Origin: Dictyobacter arantiisoli
GTDB taxonomy: Bacteria > Chloroflexota > Ktedonobacteria > Ktedonobacterales > Ktedonobacteraceae
Direction: 5' to 3'
Assembly (NCBI RefSeq): GCF_008326305.1
Contig: NZ_BIXY01000008.1
Span: forward strand, 59,918-118,212
DNA: 58,295 nt
The translations under genes and the position numbers were made by a program. Below, in pieces: positions 46,640 through 55,644 of the stretch. The notes under the pieces are model-generated. The model searched no databases, had not been told where the DNA came from, and saw only the letters and a list, made by a program, of their open reading frames with translations. Each line of letters starts with the position of its first letter. Positions within the stretch are counted from its first letter, which is position 1.

Positions 46640-47191
46640 ATGGGAAACGTTATTATCGGTGCAACCATGTCACTGGACGGGTTTATGAATGACCGAAATG
46701 GCGATGTGAGCCGCCTGTATCCGGATCTGGAAGCATTGCGAAGCACAGAGATGTTACAGGAAGAAATACAGACGACAGGCGCGGTGGTGATGGGCCGACA
46801 TGCCTACAATATGGCAGAGGGGGATGTCACGGATTACGAATATCAAGTGCCGATCTTTGTCCTGACGCATGTGGTTCCAGAAAAGGTGGCCAAAGGAGAG
46901 AATGACAAGTTGACGTTTACCTTCGTTACCAATGGTATTGAAAGTGCTATTGAGAAGGCAAAAGCAGCCGCAGGAGACAAACATGTCATGGTGGTAGGTG
47001 GCGCGAATACCGCTCAGCAATGTCTACGAGCCGGGCTCGTAGACGAAATCCACATTGGTATCGTCCCGGTCCTCTTTGGTGAAGGTCTTCGGTTTTTTGA
47101 ACCCCTGGACAATGAGCAGATAAAATTGGAAAAAATGAGGATATTCGAGATTCCGACGAGAACCGATCTATGGTTCCGCGTTGTCAGGTAA
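46640..47191 (+). CDS. RibD C-terminal/dihydrofolate reductase-like protein
   Basis: A 183-residue protein of the bacterial deaminase-reductase (RibD_C/DHFR fold) group. Seen: MSLDGFMND near the N-terminus, VVMGRHAYNM, a VVGGANTAQQ nucleotide-binding segment and the strand IHIGIVPVLFGEGLRFF. Such proteins bind NADPH, but most have no known substrate. The start is the ATG with GGAGGTGTT immediately before it. Monocistronic by context. Confidence 0.88.
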   Translation: MGNVIIGATMSLDGFMNDRNGDVSRLYPDLEALRSTEMLQEEIQTTGAVVMGRHAYNMAEGDVTDYEYQVPIFVLTHVVPEKVAKGENDKLTFTFVTNGIESAIEKAKAAAGDKHVMVVGGANTAQQCLRAGLVDEIHIGIVPVLFGEGLRFFEPLDNEQIKLEKMRIFEIPTRTDLWFRVVR

Positions 47192-47721
47192 GATCCGTAC
47201 TTAACTATGGTCAGATGATTGTCCAGGTCTGGAATGGCAAAGGCACTCTACCTCTATCACACGCCGGGCAGAGCGTTGCCATCAATGAAAGGCTGCCTCA
47301 AACCCACTCACTGGCTATGATCACGCTGCTGCGTATCAGGGTATCAGGTCACATGCTCTCTCTGTTACAATCGCATCGATGTTGTTGTGTGTCACTATAG
47401 TTGTGTGTCACTATATAAGATAATATTTTACTGCAGCCGCCATCAATTTTATTCGTCTCGACGCCTTTTTGGAGGGAACGAAGGCAACGAAGACGCGTAC
47501 TTCACGTTTCGCCGCCTTAGCTTCCGTCGAACTCGCTGGCTAATCAGCGTTTTCTAACGGTATCAAAATCCGATACCGTTGGGAAACCCTTGCGCGGTGC
47601 TCATCTATTTGGAGTGAGTACGCTCAAAAGATGTTTCGTAACAGGGTTTCCCAACGGTATCAAATCCGGGATGACTCATAGTTCCTCTTTCTCATGCACC
47701 TCAACCTGGCTTCCTACACAA
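47192..47721. other. Intergenic region containing an inverted-repeat cluster
   Basis: 530 bp between convergent genes. Besides the inverted repeats at 47556-47661, listed separately, no coding frame with recognisable similarity was found. The first 200 bp contain a plus-strand frame of unclear origin. Confidence 0.4.
47556..47661. repeat. 18-bp inverted repeat with a third copy of its core
   Basis: GATACCGTTGGGAAACCC (47572-47589) is the exact reverse complement of 47644-47661. The core AACGGTATC also occurs at 47556-47564, giving a nearer 9-bp hairpin with 47572-47580. The 54-bp spacer shows no gene. It could be a small non-autonomous element, a terminator pair or an intergenic repeat family. 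Confidence 0.7.
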
Positions 47722-48564
47722 TCAGGAAAATGTGGAAACGTAGTCGGTGGCAAACTCTTCAAGGGAGCGTGCCGGGCGACCGAGGAGGACTGGCACATCC
47801 TCACTGAGCCAGTCACAGTCGCCACCAGCGACCATGCCGAAGAACTGAGCGTTCATCTCGGCTAACTCTTTCGGAAGACCAGCATGAATCATCGCGTTCT
47901 TGTCCTCCTCGAAGCTCAGCTCGTGGTAGCTGACCGGTCGACCGAGTACCTTTGAGAGTGTCGCCGCCACCTCGGAATAGGTGATCAGTGCCGGGCCGGT
48001 GAGTTTGTATGTCTTTCCGACATGCGTGACGGATGAAGCGGCAATCTCGGCGGCTACTGCGGCGACATCTCGGGCATCGATCATGCCCATGCGCCCCAGG
48101 CCAGCCGAGGAGCCGAATCCGCCGGTCTTCTTGATTGCTGGAGCGAGCGCCAGGACGTTTTGCATGTAGGCATTTGCACGTAACAGCGTGTAGTTGAGTC
48201 CAGAAGCAAGAAGCTCGGCTTCGATCTCATACTGCCAACGCCGCCGGGCGATGGGAGAGTCTGCCGATGCGTCGTTCGTGATCTTAATGACCCGTTTGAC
48301 ACCCGCACGTTTTGCGCTATGCACGACGTTCAGCTCCTGAGCAGGGATGCCCGGGCTGACGAGCACCACGGTTTGTATCCCCTTCATCGCCTTGTCGATG
48401 CTTGGCAACGAGTCTAAATCACCCACGACGATCTCCGCTCCGATCTCTACCAACGACTTCACCTTTTCAGGGTTCCGAACCAGCACACGGACAGACAATG
48501 CTTTTTGCCGTAGTAAACGCACGGTTTCGAAACCGACCTTCCCTGCTGTTGTGACTAAAATCAT
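47722..48564 (-). CDS. NmrA-like NAD(P)-binding protein
   Basis: About 280 residues of the atypical SDR/NmrA group. The N-terminal dinucleotide loop reads TTAGKVG rather than TGATGxxG, followed by VRVLVRNPEK, VVGDLDS and YTLLRANAYMQN. The active-site Tyr/Lys of classical SDRs is absent, as is usual for this group. These proteins act as redox sensors or as quinone/azo reductase-like enzymes. The start is the ATG at 48564 with GAGGAC upstream. It is in line with the DUF5519 gene (187-bp gap), and an HxlR regulator diverges beyond that, a common redox-response arrangement. Confidence 0.87.
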   Translation of the reverse strand: MILVTTAGKVGFETVRLLRQKALSVRVLVRNPEKVKSLVEIGAEIVVGDLDSLPSIDKAMKGIQTVVLVSPGIPAQELNVVHSAKRAGVKRVIKITNDASADSPIARRRWQYEIEAELLASGLNYTLLRANAYMQNVLALAPAIKKTGGFGSSAGLGRMGMIDARDVAAVAAEIAASSVTHVGKTYKLTGPALITYSEVAATLSKVLGRPVSYHELSFEEDKNAMIHAGLPKELAEMNAQFFGMVAGGDCDWLSEDVPVLLGRPARSLEEFATDYVSTFS

Positions 48565-48751
48565 GATTGGGTCCTCTCTCTGCCACAAAAATGGCTAATA
48601 CAATTTACTCTCGTTATCGATTGGATCACTCTGTGTCGTCATTTTCTGATCATTGCCTGTCGTAAAACACCTATCCTCTCATCAAAAACATAAATGGACA
48701 AATGAACGACCTTTCATATCAACGTCATCTCTTTTTCTTTTTCGTTCTCTT

Positions 48752-49348
48752 CTACTTTTTTTCACCTGGGATTGGTTTTTCTGTGTGTTCAGGCAAGCGA
48801 CCACCGGCATAGCGATAGGCAGCTTGCAGCAAGGCAAACAGAACATTGACCTCTTGCTCGTCGCGCGGGCTATAGACCATTACCAGGTTCTCTGGTGCCA
48901 TCCCTGCTGCCGCGACAGGATGGACCTCAGCCCATCCAGAGGCGACGGCTTGTCGCGCAACGTCAGGTGGCAACATGACATGCATGCTCCCATCCCAGGG
49001 GTGAAAGTGACCAATTTCGCGCCTTCCAAGAAAGGCGTTCGGTGGGCCAGCAGGCACAGAGCGTTTGAGCCAGAAGGCTCGTGAACGAGGATCGGAGATC
49101 GTACTCTGACCCTCCTCGATGTCGGGAAGCGCGAACACGCGCTCGGCAAGCATGGCAGACATCTCTGGTGCCCCATGCTGATCCTGTTGAAGGTGAGGGG
49201 TCCGAGGCGTTGTGCGCGGACGAGGCCCGAGACGCTGAGGAACGGCCATTGTTCTCTCTGAGAGAAGAGCCTCCTGCTTCTGCCCTTCTTCCCTCTCTCT
49301 CTTTATCATTGAAGACTTTCCTTTCTGTTCACAGGGTGTTGAGCCCAT
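48752..49348 (-). CDS. DUF5519/luciferase-like domain protein
   Basis: About 198 residues. The conserved part (about 65-180) reads ERVFALPDIEEG, AFWLKRSVPAGPPNAFLGRR, GHFHPWDGSMHVMLPPD and MVYSPRDEQE, which fits the DUF5519 family, also called luciferase-family proteins. The function is not established. The N-terminal about 60 residues are charged and low in complexity. The start is the ATG at 49348, with GGAGG 8 nt upstream; 18 codons of open frame precede it. Divergent from the HxlR gene, so it may be controlled by it. Confidence 0.8.
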   Translation of the reverse strand: MGSTPCEQKGKSSMIKREREEGQKQEALLSERTMAVPQRLGPRPRTTPRTPHLQQDQHGAPEMSAMLAERVFALPDIEEGQSTISDPRSRAFWLKRSVPAGPPNAFLGRREIGHFHPWDGSMHVMLPPDVARQAVASGWAEVHPVAAAGMAPENLVMVYSPRDEQEVNVLFALLQAAYRYAGGRLPEHTEKPIPGEKK

Positions 49349-49525
49349 TTCGCTCTCCTCCCCGTGAAGGTAAAAGCAGCGAACGTGGAACACCTGGTTC
49401 ACATCGACACAGTAAGTATGGACGACAACGCCTGTTTGGACAAGTACGCAGTTTTTTGTGCTATACTTACAAAAAAGTAACTATAGGCGACAGTCGTTGC
49501 GACGATTGTTGCGGAGGAGGCGCGA

Positions 49526-49879
49526 ATGGACATCAGAGGAGAGGACGACGGGTGCCCGAAGGGCTACGGATGCCCAGTAGAGGTACTCATGGAGGCGATC
49601 GGCGGTCGATGGAAGCCAGTCATACTGTATCATTTGATGGGCGGGACCCGCCGCTTCAACGAATTCCGCCGCCTGGTGCCGGGGGGCAGCCAGCGGATGC
49701 TGACCCAGCACTTGCGTGAGCTGGAGGACGATGGGCTTGTCCATCGCGAGGTGTACCGGGAGGTGCCGCCGAAGGTGGAGTATTCCTTGACTGCGCAGGG
49801 TCGGACCCTGGAGCCACTCCTCCTTCAGATGAACGAGTGGGCCGTGATACATATGGTCGAGGCGTCGAGGGGCGAGTAA
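49526..49879 (+). CDS. HxlR-family transcriptional regulator
   Basis: A 117-residue winged-helix protein with the HxlR signature: Cys-containing start (CPKGYGCPVE), IGGRWKPVILYHL, RRFNEFRRL, SQRMLTQHLRELEDDGLV, VEYSLTAQG. Such regulators respond to aldehydes, quinones or disulfide stress through the N-terminal Cys. It is divergent from DUF5519 and NmrA-like genes, which are typical partners. Confidence 0.93.
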   Translation: MDIRGEDDGCPKGYGCPVEVLMEAIGGRWKPVILYHLMGGTRRFNEFRRLVPGGSQRMLTQHLRELEDDGLVHREVYREVPPKVEYSLTAQGRTLEPLLLQMNEWAVIHMVEASRGE

Positions 49880-50047
49880 CCCTGGGTAATCTCTTAATAA
49901 GGGCGTGAGTTTCCTGAAAGCAGTGGATTAATATCACACTGTTTCATACCTTCCAATGGTAAATGTGGGAAAATGCTGGCGTTTATGCTTGAAGTGCTTC
50001 AGTTGTGTGATAAATTTAGGCAGATACAATGGTTTAGCATGGCTGGA

Positions 50048-50066
50048 GTACATTGTTGTATTGTAC
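50048..50066. promoter_or_regulatory. GTACA-N9-TGTAC palindrome upstream of the TIM-barrel gene
   Basis: An interrupted palindrome about 42 bp before the start of the next gene. A very similar GTACAC-N6-GTGTAC lies before hpd, suggesting one shared regulator for both transcripts. Confidence 0.4.
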
Positions 50067-50107
50067 AGTAGCTGCGATGTTTTTTTATTGGCGAGAGAGG
50101 CATTGAG

Positions 50108-50959
50108 ATGAGCGAAAATACGGCTGTTCAAACGCTACCACGAGTTTCGGTGTCAACATGGAGTTTGAAACGAACAATTGGTAGTCCACCGATTTATGCT
50201 GTCGGCGAGGATATTCCCCAGGCTGCCCATGGCAATGGGGAATTGACGTTGTTGGAGTTACCTGCGAAATTGGCTGCTTTTGGCATTCATACCGTAGAAA
50301 TTGTCTATTTCCATCTGCCCACTTTGGAGCGTAGCTATCTGTTGAAGTTGCGCCAGGCTCTGGATACAGCTGGTGTAGAACTTTTTTCATTGCTGATTGA
50401 TAATGGGGATATTACCCATCCACAATATGCTGAACGCGATCTGGCCTGGATTAGTTCCTTTATTGAGGTGGCAGGTGTTCTAGGTGCCAAAAATGCACGC
50501 GTGATCGCTGGAAAGTCTGCACCTTCAGAGGAGAACCTGGCGCTAAGTGTACGCAATATGCAGCGTCTGCTCAAAGTTGCCCGGGAGAATAATGTGCACT
50601 TGATGACAGAGAACTGGTTTGCTCTCCTCTCGACTCCATCTGCAGTTTCCTATGTATTGGATAATCTGGCTGGCAAGGTTGGCCTGTGCTTTGATTTTGG
50701 TAATTGGAGTGGAGCAACCAAATATGCGGACCTGCAGGCGATTGCCCCGTATGCCCAATCCTGCCATACCAAGGCCCATTTCTCGGATCAGGGAGAAATT
50801 GATCGTGAGGATTATGTACGTTGTCTGGATATTACACGGGCCGCCAATTTTTCTGGCCCCTATACATTGATCTACGATGGCCCAAATAATGACGAGTGGG
50901 AAGGATTAACGACAGAACTTGCGATTGTCAAACCCTACCTGACGGGCACTCTCGTCTAA
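50108..50959 (+). CDS. Sugar phosphate isomerase/epimerase-like TIM-barrel protein
   Basis: A 283-residue protein of the xylose-isomerase-like (AP endonuclease 2) superfamily. Landmarks are FGIHTVEIVYFHLP, GAKNARVIAGKSAP, VHLMTENWFALL (metal-site Glu), VGLCFDFGNW (Asp) and SCHTKAHF (His/Lys), the usual arrangement of divalent-metal ligands at strand ends. The substrate is not predictable. It lies upstream of, and in the same direction as, the tyrosine-degradation operon, but a 304-bp gap with its own regulatory-looking site separates them. Confidence 0.85.
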   Translation: MSENTAVQTLPRVSVSTWSLKRTIGSPPIYAVGEDIPQAAHGNGELTLLELPAKLAAFGIHTVEIVYFHLPTLERSYLLKLRQALDTAGVELFSLLIDNGDITHPQYAERDLAWISSFIEVAGVLGAKNARVIAGKSAPSEENLALSVRNMQRLLKVARENNVHLMTENWFALLSTPSAVSYVLDNLAGKVGLCFDFGNWSGATKYADLQAIAPYAQSCHTKAHFSDQGEIDREDYVRCLDITRAANFSGPYTLIYDGPNNDEWEGLTTELAIVKPYLTGTLV

Positions 50960-51013
50960 AAGCTAATCCCTTCCCAATTGGGGGATTACATTAGCCCCCC
51001 ATTAGTTTCCTGT

Positions 51014-51150
51014 TTAAACTGATGCGACGATCCTTTGGGCGGCGGCGAGGACGCGGGTGGAGATGCTTTCTTCGTCAAGATACCCTGGCATGATGACGCC
51101 GAAATCCTCTCGTATTGCGCCTGGATAACCTTGACATTCTATTATAGATC
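51014..51150 (-). other. Possible degenerate C-terminal coding fragment
   Basis: The minus-strand frame reads GYPGAIREDFGVIMP, then DEESISTRVLAAAQRIVAS and stops at 51014. It looks like a real C-terminus, perhaps of an IclR- or other regulator-type protein, but has no start and no upstream domain. The rest of the 304-bp gap holds only the palindrome before hpd. Confidence 0.3.
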
Positions 51151-51152
51151 AT

Positions 51153-51170
51153 GTACACAGAGTAGTGTAC
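51153..51170. promoter_or_regulatory. GTACAC-N6-GTGTAC palindrome upstream of hpd
   Basis: A perfect 6-bp palindrome about 95 bp before the hpd start. TTGACA (51131-51136) lies 16 bp to its left, so the palindrome would overlap the -10 region and could act as an operator. Confidence 0.45.
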
Positions 51171-51263
51171 CTATTATCGGATTAACTGTTCGATTATAGA
51201 ACATTGGGCGAGTATGACGCTGTGTTGCTAACTGCTCGTAGCATCCAAAGAAGGAGCCCTGCA

Positions 51264-52367
51264 ATGATCAATGCTGATTTTATGCCGATTCAAAATTTTG
51301 ATTATCTGGAATTTTATGTTGGTGATGCTCGCCAGGCAGCCTATTACTTTTGTCATGCCTGGGGCTTTGTACCTGTGGCTTACGCCGGCCTGGAGACCGG
51401 GATACGGGATCACATGAGCTATGTGTTGGAGCAGGGGAATATCCGTTTCCTGGTTACTTCGCCGATGGGACCCGATGGCGAGATTGCGGCCCATGTGCAG
51501 CTCCATGGAGATGGTGTGAAGGATGTGGCGTTTCGCGTTGAGAGCGCTGAGCGGGCTTATCGAGAGGTGACCAGTCGAGGGGCGCACGGGATCTTGCCAC
51601 CCACGGAGCGCAGGGATGCCTATGGCTCGGTCAAGCTGGCTACGATCCAGATCTATGGAGAGACGACCCATACTTTTGTGGAGCGGCAGGATTATCAAGG
51701 TGCATTTCTACCCGGCTTTCGGGCGGTAGAAAGCACGTTGCCGCGCCGGGCTCGGCCAGCTGGTCTGGCTGGTATTGATCATGTGGTTGGCAACGTTGAA
51801 TTGGGCAAGATGAATGAGTGGGTCTCTTTCTATGAGCGGATTATGGGCTTCTCCCAGATGATTCATTTTGATGATCGCCAGATCAGTACTGAGTATTCGG
51901 CGTTGATGTCGAAGGTCATGCAGAATGGGAGCGGACGCATCAAGTTGCCGATCAATGAGCCTGCGCCTGGCCGTAAGAAATCTCAGATTGAGGAATATCT
52001 GGACTTTTATCGTTCACCAGGGGTGCAGCATCTGGCTTTGATTACCGATGATATTGTTGCGACGGTACGTAATCTGACCGAGCGGGGCGTTGAGTTTTTG
52101 CAGACTCCGCAGAGCTATTATAAGGATGTGTTGGATCGCGTCGGGCCTATCGATGAGGATCTACAACAACTGGCGGATCTCGGTATTCTGGTTGATCACG
52201 ATGAGGATGGTTATCTTCTCCAAATTTTCTCCAAACCTATTGTGAGTCGTCCAACGGTTTTCTTTGAGATTATTCAGCGTAAAGGGGCGCGTGGTTTTGG
52301 TGAGGGCAACTTTAAAGCGCTCTTTGAGGCTTTGGAGCGAGAGCAGGAACTACGAGGGAATCTCTAG
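51264..52367 (+). CDS. hpd: 4-hydroxyphenylpyruvate dioxygenase
   Basis: About 367 residues. It converts 4-hydroxyphenylpyruvate to homogentisate with Fe(II) and O2, the second step of tyrosine breakdown. It has two vicinal-oxygen-chelate domains. The C-terminal one carries the iron ligands: His in GIDHVVGNV, His in GVQHLALI and Glu in FFEIIQRKG. The end (GEGNFKALFEALEREQ) is typical of HPPD. Hydroxymandelate synthase is the alternative for this fold, but the downstream genes for homogentisate degradation settle it. The start is the ATG at 51264, 7 nt after AAGGAG; an in-frame ATG 60 bp earlier lacks a site. First gene of a three-gene operon. Confidence 0.95.
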   Translation: MINADFMPIQNFDYLEFYVGDARQAAYYFCHAWGFVPVAYAGLETGIRDHMSYVLEQGNIRFLVTSPMGPDGEIAAHVQLHGDGVKDVAFRVESAERAYREVTSRGAHGILPPTERRDAYGSVKLATIQIYGETTHTFVERQDYQGAFLPGFRAVESTLPRRARPAGLAGIDHVVGNVELGKMNEWVSFYERIMGFSQMIHFDDRQISTEYSALMSKVMQNGSGRIKLPINEPAPGRKKSQIEEYLDFYRSPGVQHLALITDDIVATVRNLTERGVEFLQTPQSYYKDVLDRVGPIDEDLQQLADLGILVDHDEDGYLLQIFSKPIVSRPTVFFEIIQRKGARGFGEGNFKALFEALEREQELRGNL

Positions 52368-53258
52368 ATGAAGCTAGTAACTGTGCAGAACGAGCAGAAT
52401 GTCTCGGCTGGCGTATTGCGCGGAGAGCGTGTGCTCCTCTTAAACTATCCTACGCTACTGGAACTCTTGCAAGATCCTGCTGGTATGACTTCGGCACGTC
52501 AGGCTCTGGAGAGTTCTGAGCAAGGTCTGGCGCTGGATACGGTTACGCTGCTCGCGCCCATCCCTGCTCCACCGACATTACGGGATTTCTATGCCTTCGA
52601 ACAGCACGTCAAGAGCGCTCGGGCCAGGCGTGGGGCTGGGATGATCCCGGCGTGGTATGAAATCCCTACGTTCTACTTCTCTAATACCAGCGAAATATAT
52701 GGCCCCCGGCAGCCCGTGCCGTATCCGTCGGGCAGCCAGGAACTGGATTTTGAATTAGAAATTGCCTGTGTTGTTGGACGTGCTGGCAAGGATATCCCGG
52801 TAGATGACGCTGCTAACTATATTGCTGGCTATACTATTATGAACGATTGGAGTGCGCGGGACTTTCAGCGCCTGGACATGCAATTGAATCTAGGCCCTGG
52901 CAAAGGCAAAGATTTTGCGACCTCCATTGGTCCCTGGCTGGTCACACCGGATGAATTGGTTGCGCGGCGCACTGGAGAGGGTGCAAGCGAGCGCTACGAT
53001 ATGACGATGCTGGCACGCGTGGATGGACAGGAGATTTCGCGTGGTAATTTTCAGCAGATCTATTATAGCTTTCCCCGGCTGATCGCTTATGCCTCACGCA
53101 ATGTTCGTCTGCGTCCTGGTGATATTATCGGCTCTGGTACAGTGGGGAGTGGCTGCCTGTTGGAGCTTAGCTCCACAGTTCACCCCTGGCTGCAGCGCGG
53201 AGAGACAATTGAGTTAGAAATTGATGGTATCGGAATACTGCGTAACAAGATTGTTTAG
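52368..53258 (+). CDS. Fumarylacetoacetate hydrolase family protein
   Basis: A 296-residue FAH-family enzyme that would hydrolyse fumarylacetoacetate to fumarate and acetoacetate at the end of the homogentisate route. Seen: FYAFEQHVKSAR, PTFYFSN, the metal site EIYGP...DFELEIACV, NDWSARDFQ and GSGTVGSGC. Its ATG directly abuts the hpd stop codon, indicating tight co-transcription. It is shorter than the animal enzyme and resembles the bacterial short form. Other FAH-family activities (e.g. decarboxylase) cannot be excluded by sequence alone, but context favours this one. No maleylacetoacetate isomerase is present in the window. Confidence 0.9.
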   Translation: MKLVTVQNEQNVSAGVLRGERVLLLNYPTLLELLQDPAGMTSARQALESSEQGLALDTVTLLAPIPAPPTLRDFYAFEQHVKSARARRGAGMIPAWYEIPTFYFSNTSEIYGPRQPVPYPSGSQELDFELEIACVVGRAGKDIPVDDAANYIAGYTIMNDWSARDFQRLDMQLNLGPGKGKDFATSIGPWLVTPDELVARRTGEGASERYDMTMLARVDGQEISRGNFQQIYYSFPRLIAYASRNVRLRPGDIIGSGTVGSGCLLELSSTVHPWLQRGETIELEIDGIGILRNKIV

Positions 53259-53303
53259 TAGTGCAGTGGAAAAGCCTGTAAGCCTGCTTTTCAGGAGGAC
53301 GAG

Positions 53304-54464
53304 ATGCCACCTTATCATCACCTGGGAGAGATACCGCCCAAACGACATACACAATTTCGTAAAGCAGATGGTTCGCTCTATTCTGAGGAGCTCTTTGGCA
53401 CCGAGGGATTCTCAAATAACTACTCGAATATCTATTATCATTATCCACCAACGCGCGTGACTAGAATTGAGCCCTTTCAAGAGTTGCAATTAGAAGCCTG
53501 GAATGTAGGTGTGCAACGCCATCATCACTTAAAAACCGCTCAATTACAGCCTGCTAAGGATGCTGTGTTGGGCAATCAGGTCTTGATGTATAATCAGGAT
53601 CTAACGATTGGGATTGCTCTACCGAGCGAGACGATGAATTATTATTATCGCTCCGGTGATGCAGATACTCTGTATTTTGTGCACGATGGTCATGGTGTGC
53701 TTGAAACTACTTTTGGCCTCTTGCCTTATCATGAGGGCGACTATATCATCATTCCGCGCGGTACCACGTATCGTTTTGCTCTCTCTGAAGAGAGTGTGCA
53801 GAGTCGTTTTCTGGTGGTTGAGGCTCATGGGAACATTGAGCCGCCGCGTCGCTATGTTAGTCCCAGTGGTCAGCTGCTAGAGCACGCACCATACTGTGAG
53901 CGTGATCTACGCCGACCTGAAGAGCTGGTGACCCATACCGAACAAGGCAAGTTCGAGGTACGTCTGAAGGTAGATAACCTGATCACTAGCTACTGGTATG
54001 ACTTTCATCCTTTCAACGTGGTTGGTTGGGATGGCTGTGAGTATCCCTGGATCTTCAATATCAGCGATTTCGAGCCGATTACTGGACGGGTGCACCAGCC
54101 TCCACCCGTGCATCAAACCTTCCAGGGACCGAACTTCGTGGTGTGCTCTTTCGTACCTCGCAAGCTAGATTACCATCCCCTTTCAATTCCTGTTCCTTAT
54201 AATCACAGCAACATTGACAGCGACGAAATGCTCTACTATGTCAATGGCAACTTCGGCAGTCGGCGCGGCATCGAACGTTCCTCGATCTCTCTCCATCCTC
54301 GTGGCATTCCCCACGGCCCTCATCCAGGTGCCGTCGAAAAAAGCCTCGGTGTTCAACAAACCGATGAACTTGCCGTCATGATTGACACATTTCATCCCCT
54401 TAAATACACTACTGCCGCCCAGACCATCGACGATCCAGCTTACCCTTACAGCTGGCTGTCCTGA
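53304..54464 (+). CDS. hmgA: Homogentisate 1,2-dioxygenase
   Basis: A 386-residue cupin-fold Fe(II) enzyme that opens the ring of homogentisate to maleylacetoacetate. Landmarks: YYHYPPTRV near the start, YYRSGDADTLYFVHDG, DYIIIPRGTTYRF, the conserved VVGWDG region and SISLHPRGIPHGPHPG with iron-binding His. CAGGAGGACGAG gives a strong start 45 bp after the hydrolase gene. It completes the hpd operon; order is hpd, hydrolase, dioxygenase. The product is shorter than the human enzyme, as in many bacteria. Confidence 0.93.
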   Translation: MPPYHHLGEIPPKRHTQFRKADGSLYSEELFGTEGFSNNYSNIYYHYPPTRVTRIEPFQELQLEAWNVGVQRHHHLKTAQLQPAKDAVLGNQVLMYNQDLTIGIALPSETMNYYYRSGDADTLYFVHDGHGVLETTFGLLPYHEGDYIIIPRGTTYRFALSEESVQSRFLVVEAHGNIEPPRRYVSPSGQLLEHAPYCERDLRRPEELVTHTEQGKFEVRLKVDNLITSYWYDFHPFNVVGWDGCEYPWIFNISDFEPITGRVHQPPPVHQTFQGPNFVVCSFVPRKLDYHPLSIPVPYNHSNIDSDEMLYYVNGNFGSRRGIERSSISLHPRGIPHGPHPGAVEKSLGVQQTDELAVMIDTFHPLKYTTAAQTIDDPAYPYSWLS

Positions 54465-54574
54465 CGTACGTCTGTTGTATTAACATCAGGATTGTGAAGA
54501 ACAGGTGAGCGCAGCACGCAGGAAGGGACATTGACATTAAACTCTGTTCATATACGCTGTATCGCATTGTTGTC

Positions 54575-54627
54575 AAAATCCTCAGGACAACAAGATATCT
54601 ATCTTACTATCCTGAGGATTTTTATAA
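54575..54627 (+). terminator. Intrinsic terminator of the homogentisate operon
   Basis: AAAATCCTCAGGA (54575-54587) pairs perfectly with TCCTGAGGATTTT (54610-54622) and runs into a T-stretch, 111 bp after the stop codon. The 22-nt loop is longish, but the stem is perfect. It may also serve the convergent GNAT gene. Confidence 0.75.
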
Positions 54628-54712
54628 CCTCCTGACCTCCTGGCCTACTGATGAAGGTCCTCATGCGAAGTTTGTGAAAGGAAGGGCCTTTGAGTGAAAA
54701 TAGCCAGTCCTT

Positions 54713-55264
54713 TCATTCGCCAGGTACAATGGGAAGATGGAAGAAATGGGCGCTTGCTTGAGCATACGCACTTGCATTGAAAAGGGCAAGGCCGGACACG
54801 CGACCTTCAGAGATGACAAGATCACTTTCTACATGAAAGCCAGCTTTCGTGATGCCACGCATTGAGGCTTCATTCCCCGGCTCATATCCGATCCAGAAGC
54901 GATCAACAGATTGTTCCTGCTGGATGATTGCCTGCAGGAGACGAGGATAGATGCCGCGCCCTCGCCATTCAGGAAGCGTCATAAAATCCCACAGATAACA
55001 GTTTTTCGTTTGAATGGGAAAAGAAAATTGTAATTCAGCGATTCTTCCTTCGTGTGTCGCGGTCCATCCATAGGCAACTGGAGTTTCATCCATGAACGCG
55101 ATATAAGGGTAATTACCACTTTGAATACGCGTGTTTATTTCCTGATCAGAAAGATGGGCAAGCTGTGCAATCACATGTTTGTCTGTCGAGAGACAAGCTG
55201 AGAACGGTAATAGAGGCGAGAGTTTGGGGAAAGGATCTCCTCGCCACCAGGTTGCGAAAGGCAT
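54713..55264 (-). CDS. GNAT-family N-acetyltransferase
   Basis: A 183-residue protein with a recognisable GNAT core at about 75-165. The acetyl-CoA loop reads RGRGIYPRLLQA (Q/RxxGxG/A motif) after the strand YLWDFMTLPEW, and the family's last helix-strand reads NEASMRGITKAGF. The N-terminal about 60 residues are a variable substrate-side extension. The substrate is unknown. AAGGAGG lies about 11 nt before the ATG. Monocistronic by context and convergent with the homogentisate operon. Confidence 0.85.
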   Translation of the reverse strand: MPFATWWRGDPFPKLSPLLPFSACLSTDKHVIAQLAHLSDQEINTRIQSGNYPYIAFMDETPVAYGWTATHEGRIAELQFSFPIQTKNCYLWDFMTLPEWRGRGIYPRLLQAIIQQEQSVDRFWIGYEPGNEASMRGITKAGFHVESDLVISEGRVSGLALFNASAYAQASAHFFHLPIVPGE

Positions 55265-55336
55265 AGAAACAGGGACCTCCTTATAAATGCTGACACAGAG
55301 AGCTTACTCGTTTCTTTTGCTAAAAGCAATGCTTTA

Positions 55337-55450
55337 CTACTGGAGGATGCGCGCCGACACGCGATTGACCGCATAGTCCAAAACGCCGCCGTGATGGGTG
55401 CGAATGCGGTTGTGCGCATGCAGTTTGATTCTGCGGAGATTGGCAACTAA
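55337..55450 (+). pseudogene. YbjQ/DUF74-family protein, C-terminal fragment
   Basis: LLEDARRHAIDRIVQNAA, then GANAVVRMQFDSAEIGN and a stop match the last half of the small YbjQ (UPF0145) heavy-metal-binding-like proteins. The N-terminal half with the GxxVVG segment is absent. A remnant. Confidence 0.6.
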
Positions 55451-55644
55451 CCTGTACAACCTCTTTGTTTCAATTGTGTTACTGCGCATCTTGTAGGCGA
55501 CTTCTTGACAAGGGTTGCAGGCTCGAAACACCGGTCACGCGCACCAGCCAGCATGGATGAGCGCGTTGGAACCAGCAGGCCCCGAAAACCAGGGATGCCA
55601 AAAATAACGATGTCAGGGAAGAGTATATACAGATCCTCCCGGGT

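Noticed and set aside
48752-49402. 216-residue version of the DUF5519 protein.
   Set aside because: The first 18 codons have no start signal, while GGAGG is correctly spaced before the ATG at 49348.
51264-52367. Hydroxymandelate synthase feeding hydroxyphenylglycine to the NRPS.
   Set aside because: The downstream hydrolase and homogentisate dioxygenase form a complete tyrosine breakdown route, and no adenylation code for hydroxyphenylglycine was seen.
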